A stretch of DNA of 10,060 nt from Planctomycetota bacterium. Lineage in GTDB: Bacteria; Planctomycetota; Phycisphaerae; Sedimentisphaerales; UBA12454. Within the stretch, counting starts at the first letter, position 1; each line of letters begins with the position of its first letter. The notes beneath the pieces were generated by a model. It was not told the origin of the DNA, searched no databases, and saw only the letters and a list, made by a program, of their open reading frames with translations. Positions 5,820-10,060 of the stretch are shown piece after piece. The stretch is taken from assembly GCA_018828825.1 (NCBI GenBank), contig JAHJUV010000111.1, positions 1 to 10,060 of the forward strand. Reading direction: 5' to 3'. A program made the position numbers and the translations under genes.

Positions 5820-5982
5820 ATAAATTCCTTTCCTTAAAAGTTATCTTAATTTTTATCAAAACTACAGATATAAAAATCAGAAGTACATATGGTATAGCTA
5901 CGAACGCAAAAGGTGCAAACTCTACCGCGGCCATCTGGCCGCTTGAACTACCGACCGTCAGAGATAGAATTTGAATAAACAT
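5785..5982 (-). CDS. Small membrane protein, possibly a truncated paralogue of the downstream gene
   Basis: A 65-residue ORF with one strong hydrophobic segment (residues 22-43) and a polar tail, KERNLYVTSNFSFNNN. The ATG at 5980-5982 has AAGGTGG 5 nt upstream; a GTG at 5991 is also in frame but lies inside that ribosome site. Its first ~40 residues align without gaps to the next protein (5337-5819). QIL and LT at 4-9, Gly15, Pro24-Phe25, Ala29 and Pro31 are shared, so the two look like tandem duplicates. Downstream of the hydrophobic segment the copy has nothing matching the AAIEKG motif or the later helices, and its tail is encoded by the next gene's ribosome-binding region. It may be a degenerate copy or a genuine small subunit. 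It lies 25 bp after the lipoprotein gene. Confidence 0.6.
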   Translation of the reverse strand: MFIQILSLTVGSSSGQMAAVEFAPFAFVAIPYVLLIFISVVLIKIKITFKERNLYVTSNFSFNNN

Positions 5983-6007
5983 ATTAACCACCTTTTTTCT
6001 TTTAGGA

Positions 6008-6826
6008 TTATTTTATCTTTATCGAGCCATTGTGCGTTTTTAAGCACAGTTTGTCTCTACCGTCGCCAATAGTGCCCTTTAGCCTTTCCTCGCTTTTCTC
6101 GGTTACGGTGACGGGTAAATCGACACGGATTGAACCGCTATGCGCTGAAAGATCTATTGCTGCAGAGAAATTTTCAGGTGCTGTAAAGCTGATGCTGCCA
6201 TTATGGGTTTTACCGCTGATATCGCATGGTGTCGAGGACTGTGCGGTGCAAGTTATGTCCGCATCGCCGTTATGAGTTTCAAATTTTAGATCTGCAAGCG
6301 TACCGGTGTACTTAATCTTGCCATTATGGGTTAATAAATCGGCTCCGCCTGCCGCACCGGCAACAGTAATCTTACCATTATGAGTGTTTGCCTTTATTGT
6401 GCCAATAATGTTACTTGAGTTAATCTTGCCGTTATGGGTTTTGAGAGATAAATTCATACCCGCAGGTAAATTCGCGTCCAGACTTACACTAACGTTGGCA
6501 AAGCCTGAAACACTCGGTTTCTCAATCCTGACATTTATACTGTTTCCTTCCGGTACCAGCTCGATTTTTACCTGCTCAGCGATTTTTTGGGCTGCCTCTT
6601 CAGTATCAGCTTTGGCAACAATTGTGGCGGTCAGATTGCAGATTGTGGTTTGAGAACCTTCTACTTTTATGTTGCCGTTATGAGTTTCGGCCTTAAAAGA
6701 TTCTGCCTGGGCGGCCGGGATTGTCAAATTTACCTCTTTTGTGTACTTTTCATTAGCCATAGATATACAGCCGGATGTGAAAATAATGGCCGACATAACA
6801 AAAACGACAAAAACATTCCTGTTCAT
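6008..6826 (-). CDS. DUF4097-type lipoprotein with THNG repeats
   Basis: A 272-residue envelope protein. A hydrophobic signal peptide (about 5-16) ends in FTSGC with the lipidated Cys at 20, so it is probably a lipoprotein. The rest resembles DUF4097/adhesin-like beta-helix domains: seven copies of THNG plus one variant AHSG, typically followed by a short beta strand such as KI or SI, spaced mostly at 13-25 residues apart in the second half. The first copy is at residues 48-51 and the last is at the C-terminus, KTHNGSIKIK. I chose the ATG at 6824-6826, which has AAAGGA 6 nt upstream, over the ATG at 6841, where that Shine-Dalgarno would be inside the gene. It is the first gene of a minus-strand operon that faces away from the ECF sigma gene and carries the same promoter-like motif. 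The function is unknown; a role in envelope-stress response is inferred. Confidence 0.8.
   Translation of the reverse strand: MNRNVFVVFVMSAIIFTSGCISMANEKYTKEVNLTIPAAQAESFKAETHNGNIKVEGSQTTICNLTATIVAKADTEEAAQKIAEQVKIELVPEGNSINVRIEKPSVSGFANVSVSLDANLPAGMNLSLKTHNGKINSSNIIGTIKANTHNGKITVAGAAGGADLLTHNGKIKYTGTLADLKFETHNGDADITCTAQSSTPCDISGKTHNGSISFTAPENFSAAIDLSAHSGSIRVDLPVTVTEKSEERLKGTIGDGRDKLCLKTHNGSIKIK
6012..6695 (-). repeat. Repeated DNA encoding THNG motifs
   Basis: The plus strand shows recurring nonamers close to CCATTATGG and CCGTTATGA (for example near 6199, 6267, 6322, 6373, 6430 and 6673), each encoding H-N-G on the minus strand. They reflect the internal protein repeats of the lipoprotein and are diverged, not recent exact duplications. 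Confidence 0.65.
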
Positions 6827-6889
6827 TGCTAATCCTTTCATAATATGGATTTATTTAATTTTTAATAATTATTGTTGCGGTTTTACTGA

Positions 6890-6919
6890 TTAGTCGCAAG
6901 ACTTATTATAAAGGTTTCA
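6890..6919 (-). promoter_or_regulatory. Candidate ECF-type promoter for the lipoprotein operon
   Basis: On the minus strand TGAAAC (6919-6914), 16 bp, then GCGACTAA (6897-6890). TGAAAC is near the GAAC-type -35 element of many ECF sigma factors. The same pair occurs on the other strand in front of the sigma gene with 15 bp between. It lies 64 bp upstream of the chosen lipoprotein start. The motif is read from the sequence; use by the neighbouring sigma factor is inferred. Confidence 0.6.
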
Positions 6920-6925
6920 AAAAAG

Positions 6926-6954
6926 TGAAACTTTTTGTCTTTTCCGGCGACTAA
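6926..6954 (+). promoter_or_regulatory. Candidate autoregulated ECF-type promoter for the sigma operon
   Basis: TGAAAC (6926-6931), 15 bp, then GCGACTAA (6947-6954), the mirror image of the motif on the opposite strand. Transcription would start near 6960, leaving a short leader containing the AAAGGAG ribosome site (6961-6967) before the TTG start at 6975. The duplicated motif makes the region an inverted repeat, so a dimeric repressor operator is an alternative reading. Confidence 0.6.
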
Positions 6955-6974
6955 CCTAGCAAAGGAGTCCTTTT

Positions 6975-7532
6975 TTGGCAGATGAAACCGGACAAAACAA
7001 AAAGGAGAGTTTAATACATCGGCTGCAAAGCGGCGAGAGCGCGGCGTTTGCCGATTTTATCGCCAGATACCAGCAGCAGGTTTTTTTGTGCTGCCGGACA
7101 CTGGGACTCAATACCGCCGAGACGGAAGATGTGGCAAGCGAGACGTTTATGGCAGTATATCAGGGAATTGGAAAATATACCGGAAGGGCAAAATTAAGCA
7201 CCTGGCTTTGGAAAATAGCGTATAACAAAGCAATAAGTTTCCTTCGGCAAAAAATTCGCCGGCAAAAATTACAGGAAAAGCTTCAAAAAAAATATAAAGA
7301 AGAAACGTCCGATGTGACTTGGGGCGGAAACGAAGAAATTGTATGGGATGTGGTAAAAAAACTGCCGCAAGACCAGGCAATGGTAATAGTTCTATATTAT
7401 AGACAGGAAAAAAGCGTTAAAGAGATTGCGAGTATTATGAAAAAAGGTCAAAATACCATTAAGGTCAATCTGTTCAGGGGCAGGGAAAAACTTAAAGAGC
7501 TTCTGGGCAATAAAATTGAAAGGCTTAAGTAA
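6975..7532 (+). CDS. ECF-family RNA polymerase sigma factor
   Basis: A 185-residue alternative sigma factor with region 2 (FADFIARYQQQVFLCCRTLG through DVASETFMAVYQGIGKY and LSTWLWKIAYNKAISFLR, about 24-96) and region 4 (KLPQDQAMVIVLYYRQEKSVKEIASIMKKGQNTIKVNLFRGREKL, about 124-175) and no region 3, the ECF layout. The start is a TTG: AAAGGAG lies 7 nt upstream, and no in-frame ATG occurs before region 2 is well under way. The next gene, a putative membrane anti-sigma factor, starts 1 nt after its stop. The divergent upstream operon encodes envelope proteins and shares a promoter-like motif with it, so this sigma probably controls both. I cannot assign an ECF subgroup. Confidence 0.93.
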   Translation: MADETGQNKKESLIHRLQSGESAAFADFIARYQQQVFLCCRTLGLNTAETEDVASETFMAVYQGIGKYTGRAKLSTWLWKIAYNKAISFLRQKIRRQKLQEKLQKKYKEETSDVTWGGNEEIVWDVVKKLPQDQAMVIVLYYRQEKSVKEIASIMKKGQNTIKVNLFRGREKLKELLGNKIERLK

Positions 7533-7533
7533 G

Positions 7534-7914
7534 ATGGCAAGTAGCGAACAAATATTCGATGAAATATTGAAGAAAAGTTTAAAGAAACATCGGGAGCCGA
7601 TTCGGGACGACTTCGCCAGAGAGCTTCTTGCCAAAATCCAGATGGCCGAACAGCAAAATGCCCTCAGAAAAGTCGTTTTGCAGGAACGAGTTTCACTGGC
7701 AGCGTTTATATTACTGCCATTGGCGGCAATAGCTGTGATGTTCGTATTTCCAGATATGGTAACCGGACTGGGCCGATTGCTGGCAGAACTGCCTCCACTA
7801 ATTATTCAGGCTCTTATAACCTTAGCGAAACAATGGCAACTATTGGCTTACTACGCCCTGGCTTTGTCGGCTTGTTTATATGCGGCCTATGAGGTGCTTA
7901 GGCCGGAAAATTAG
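7534..7914 (+). CDS. Putative membrane-bound anti-sigma factor
   Basis: A 126-residue protein with a soluble, charged N-terminal part (1-52, with DEILKKSLKKHREPIRDDFARELLAKI), a membrane segment at about 53-73 (VSLAAFILLPLAAIAVMFVF) and one or two more between 85 and 118. The position directly after an ECF sigma gene (TAAGATG, 1 nt gap) and the cytoplasmic-N-terminus-plus-helix layout suggest it sequesters that sigma factor. It lacks the Cys/His zinc motif (HxxxCxxC) of ZAS anti-sigma factors, and I do not recognise a specific family. An upstream in-frame TTG at 7516 lies inside the sigma gene; the ATG at 7534 is preferred. Its stop overlaps the stop of the convergent lysA. Confidence 0.6.
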   Translation: MASSEQIFDEILKKSLKKHREPIRDDFARELLAKIQMAEQQNALRKVVLQERVSLAAFILLPLAAIAVMFVFPDMVTGLGRLLAELPPLIIQALITLAKQWQLLAYYALALSACLYAAYEVLRPEN

Positions 7915-9194
7915 TGAATCTTTTCCGGTGCAACTATATCTTCGTAGCTTTGCCGTTTGCGGATAACCTTGAAGCTTTTGCCATCAACAAGCACCTCTGC
8001 CGGTAGTGGTCTTGCGTTATAATTGCCGGCCATCGTGAAGCCATAAGCGCCCGCCGTGAAAATCGAAATCAAATCGCCTCGTTTTACAGGCGGAATAGCC
8101 CTGTCCCTTGCAAAAAAGTCTGCACTTTCGCAAATCGGCCCGACAATATCGACAAACTCAAGCCCTTTGATGTCGAGCTTATCGGTTCTTTTTAGGTGGG
8201 TAAATTTTTCTTCCACCTTTGCGGGCCAGATAAAATGAAAAGCATCGTAAAGGCAGGGTCGGATTAAATCATTCATACCCGCATCGACTATGACAAATTT
8301 TTTGCTGCCGCCCTGCTTGAGATATAAAACTTTCGTAAGCAAAATTCCGGCATTGGCGACAATGCTTTTGCCTGGCTCAAGTATAAGTTTCAGATTTTTA
8401 TCTTTCAGCAACGGCACAATCCCATCGGCGTAATCGGCGGCTGTCGGTACCGTATCTGTCTGATAGTCGGCGCCATATCCGCCGCCTAAATCGAGGGCTT
8501 CGATTTTAAAGCCTTTGCCGCGAAGCTTTTCTATAAACGGCAGGATTTTTTCAACCGCCTCGCAATACGGGTCGATGGTTTTCCCGCCTGAGCCGAGATG
8601 AACGTGGATCGCACACAGGTTTACATAATCATTTTTGCTGTACTGGTCGAAAACTTTTTCCGCACGCTCAATATCGACGCCGAATTTGGTTTCCTTTGTG
8701 CCGGTTGTAATATGTTTATGGGTTTTTGGGTCAACATCGGGATTGACTCTCAGGGCGGCCTTTGTTTTTATGCCGGCCTGTTTGGCAAGTGCGATGAGAT
8801 TTTCAAACTCAGCTTCTGATTCAATATTAAAATAGCCTATCTGTGCTTTAAGGGCGGCTGTAATTTCCTGGTCTGTTTTGCCGGCCCCTGCGTAAACAAT
8901 TTTTTTCATATCCGCCCCGGCCTGCTGTGCGCGGTAAAGCTCTCCGCCGCTGACAATATCGAAGCCGCTGCCGGAATCGGCGAGCATTTTCAGGATGTTT
9001 ATATTGCCGCAGGCCTTGATTGAATAGCAGATTGTCGTGTCGAGTTTGGCGAAGGCCTTTTTGATTTTCTCAAAGTGGTCGAGTATCGTCGCCTTGCTGT
9101 AAATATAGACCGGCGTTCCGACCGACTCTGCTATTTTCTCGATATCAACGTCTTCAGCGAACAATCTGCCGTTTTTGTAATTGAAGAAATCCAT
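7911..9194 (-). CDS. lysA: Diaminopimelate decarboxylase
   Basis: A PLP enzyme that decarboxylates meso-diaminopimelate to L-lysine, the last step of lysine synthesis. The 427 residues make a full-length protein of fold type III. Lys60 in YSIKA carries PLP. HVHLGSGG and LDLGGGYG lie in the barrel and bind the cofactor phosphate with EPGK. GPICESADFF contains the active-site Cys355 contributed across the dimer, and AYGFTMAGNYNARP is the C-terminal signature. The usual EPGR reads EPGK here (Lys276), a conservative change at a substrate-contact position. The ATG at 9192-9194 has AAAAAGG 7 nt upstream. It follows hypB by 38 bp in the same direction, so probably shares its transcript. Its TAA overlaps the TAG of the convergent anti-sigma gene. 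Confidence 0.96.
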   Translation of the reverse strand: MDFFNYKNGRLFAEDVDIEKIAESVGTPVYIYSKATILDHFEKIKKAFAKLDTTICYSIKACGNINILKMLADSGSGFDIVSGGELYRAQQAGADMKKIVYAGAGKTDQEITAALKAQIGYFNIESEAEFENLIALAKQAGIKTKAALRVNPDVDPKTHKHITTGTKETKFGVDIERAEKVFDQYSKNDYVNLCAIHVHLGSGGKTIDPYCEAVEKILPFIEKLRGKGFKIEALDLGGGYGADYQTDTVPTAADYADGIVPLLKDKNLKLILEPGKSIVANAGILLTKVLYLKQGGSKKFVIVDAGMNDLIRPCLYDAFHFIWPAKVEEKFTHLKRTDKLDIKGLEFVDIVGPICESADFFARDRAIPPVKRGDLISIFTAGAYGFTMAGNYNARPLPAEVLVDGKSFKVIRKRQSYEDIVAPEKIH

Positions 9195-9232
9195 ATTTTT
9201 GCCTTTTTATAATTTTTAAACGTCCCGCTCCA

Positions 9233-9877
9233 TTACTGTCGCGGCTCTGTTAGCCAATTGAACCAGCCGTTCATACCTTGAGTAGTTTTAGCCGATATTT
9301 CGAAAATTTTCAAATCTTTATTTAGTTTTCTCGCGTCCCGTTTTACCTTTTTTACGTCAAAATCCAGATGTTTGACAAGGTCGATTTTGTTTATCAGCAG
9401 AACATCGGCCTGCGCAAAGGAGTTAGGATACTTTCTGCATTTGTCGTCGCCCTCGGCGGTGGAAAGCACAACGGCCCGTATCTCTTCGCCGAGGTCGAAA
9501 TCCGAAGGACAAACGAGATTGCCCACGTTTTCTATTACGATAATATCGAGGCTGTCGGTATCGAGTTTGTGCAGGGTATTGGTAATTTGTTCCGCTGTCA
9601 GATGGCAGGAGCCTTTTGTCTCAATCTGAACAGCTTTAACACCTGTCGCAAGGATTCTTTCGGCGTCGAGTTTGGTATAAAGGTCCCCTTCGATTATGGC
9701 CATATTGATTTTATTCTTTACCGCCTTGGCGGTTTTTTCGAGTATGGTCGTCTTGCCGCTTCCGGGCGAGGATATCATATTTATGCACAGGATATTATTC
9801 TTTTTGAAAAATTTCCGGTTTGCCGCGGCAAAGTCTTCATTTTTCGCCAGAATTTTTTTGTTTACCTTTATTTTCAT
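9233..9877 (-). CDS. hypB: Hydrogenase/urease nickel-insertion GTPase
   Basis: Delivers nickel, with HypA, to [NiFe]-hydrogenase (and in some bacteria urease) by GTP-dependent metal transfer. At 214 residues it is a short HypB. It has the P-loop SSPGSGKTT (36-44), the metal site Cys91-His92 in GSCHLTA and Cys123 in ENVGNLVCP, matching the Cys95/His96/Cys127 site of Methanocaldococcus HypB, NKID (163-166) and the C-terminal SAKTTQGMNGWFNWL. It lacks the N-terminal CxxCGC site and any His-rich nickel-storage stretch. The ATG (9875-9877) touches the end of mobile element C, whose terminal repeat AGAAGGTGCGGG provides AAGGTG at Shine-Dalgarno distance. The hypA C-terminus lies on the other side of the element. 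No hydrogenase or urease genes are in the window. Confidence 0.95.
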   Translation of the reverse strand: MKIKVNKKILAKNEDFAAANRKFFKKNNILCINMISSPGSGKTTILEKTAKAVKNKINMAIIEGDLYTKLDAERILATGVKAVQIETKGSCHLTAEQITNTLHKLDTDSLDIIVIENVGNLVCPSDFDLGEEIRAVVLSTAEGDDKCRKYPNSFAQADVLLINKIDLVKHLDFDVKKVKRDARKLNKDLKIFEISAKTTQGMNGWFNWLTEPRQ

Positions 9878-9982
9878 CCCGCACCTTCTTTTAATTAAAT
9901 TTTTTTAAATCTGTCTTAATCATATAGCTTCTCGATTCTTAAAAAACACGCATAATTCACTTAAATACTTAGAAGGTGCGGG
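9878..9982. mobile_element. MITE-like element, copy C, 105 bp, between hypA and hypB
   Basis: Perfect 12-bp inverted repeats CCCGCACCTTCT (9878-9889) and AGAAGGTGCGGG (9971-9982), an AT-rich interior and no ORF. Flanks TTTCAT (9872-9877) and ATTCAT (9983-9988) share TTCAT, consistent with a 5-6 bp target duplication. The duplication includes the hypB start codon. Deleting the element and one flank restores a hypA stop overlapping the hypB start (TGATG), with GAGG 7 nt before the ATG. This is strong support for a real insertion into a formerly coupled gene pair. Confidence 0.82.
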
Positions 9983-9987
9983 ATTCA

Positions 9988-10060
9988 TCATTTTTCCTCA
10001 AATTCTATTTCTTCGAGCAATAATGGTGCATCGTCGCCGATTGAAAAGTCGCTTTTGCCG
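9988..10060 (-). CDS. hypA: Nickel-incorporation protein HypA, C-terminal fragment
   Basis: Only the last 23 complete codons are in the window, ending in EEIEFEEK and two consecutive TGA codons. The sequence GKSDFSIGDDAPLLLEEIEFEE fits the end of HypA: the CG of the zinc ribbon followed by S-x-[DE], a short strand, G-[DE]-L and the closing KEIEVEE-type strand. The base before the first full codon is compatible with Cys. The position immediately upstream of hypB supports it. HypA is the zinc/nickel protein that works with HypB in nickel insertion. Because so little is visible the call rests partly on gene order. Confidence 0.62.
   Translation of the reverse strand, partial: GKSDFSIGDDAPLLLEEIEFEEK

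Noticed and set aside
6827..6841. Upstream ATG for the lipoprotein gene (MKGLA extension)
   Set aside because: The AAAGGA inside this extension is the Shine-Dalgarno for the ATG at 6826, which also gives a normal-length lipoprotein signal peptide.
9368..9898. 176-codon plus-strand ORF
   Set aside because: Antisense to hypB, whose motifs are complete on the other strand; it also runs into the mobile element.
1493..9982. REP/BIME or CRISPR repeats
   Set aside because: CRISPR is excluded by the inverted, widely spaced pairs. REP hairpins are shorter, imperfect and lack target duplications, whereas these have perfect ends ~100 bp apart with duplicated flanks.

Overview
This is a bacterial window of moderate GC. 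It is densely packed with mostly housekeeping genes and has unusually rich regulatory DNA between them. A lipobox lipoprotein, a diaminopimelate decarboxylase, an ECF sigma/anti-sigma pair and hyp nickel-insertion genes fit a Gram-negative-type organism that makes a nickel hydrogenase or urease, probably an anaerobe or facultative anaerobe. The ECF + DUF4097 + DUF6249-like combination would suit a planctomycete of the Phycisphaerae type, but nothing here proves the taxonomy.

Layout: (1) 1-1457, minus: trpE (3' end outside the window). Its ~280-nt leader carries a complete transcription-attenuation system: a consensus promoter (1740-1768), a 17-residue leader peptide with tandem Trp codons (1676-1729), mutually exclusive RNA stems and a terminator (1592-1621). 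(2) 1876-5366, plus: a structured 5' region, then ahcY, an archease gene and rtcB, almost without gaps. (3) 5337-6826, minus: a DUF4097-type lipoprotein with eight THNG-like repeats, a small membrane protein and a DUF6249-like membrane protein. Divergent from these, 6975-7914 encodes an ECF sigma factor and a putative membrane anti-sigma factor. The two operons face away from each other across a 150-bp region holding two copies of the same promoter-like motif, one per strand. (4) 7911-10060, minus: hypA (only its C-terminus is in the window), hypB and lysA, apparently one operon.

The most unusual structure is a family of three short (93-106 bp) AT-rich MITE-like elements (1493-1585, 1770-1875, 9878-9982). 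Each is bounded by a perfect 12-bp inverted repeat, CCCGCACCTTCT / AGAAGGTGCGGG, and by 5-6 bp target duplications. Two of them bracket the trp attenuator exactly: one abuts the -35 box and the other abuts the U-tract of the terminator. The third separates hypA from hypB, and its terminal repeat now forms the apparent ribosome-binding site directly in front of the hypB start codon.

How the genes act together: trpE appears controlled at two levels, by Trp-dependent attenuation and by feedback inhibition (LLES motif). Archease activates the RNA ligase RtcB, and both are co-transcribed with S-adenosylhomocysteine hydrolase. The ECF sigma factor probably drives both its own operon and the divergent envelope-protein operon.
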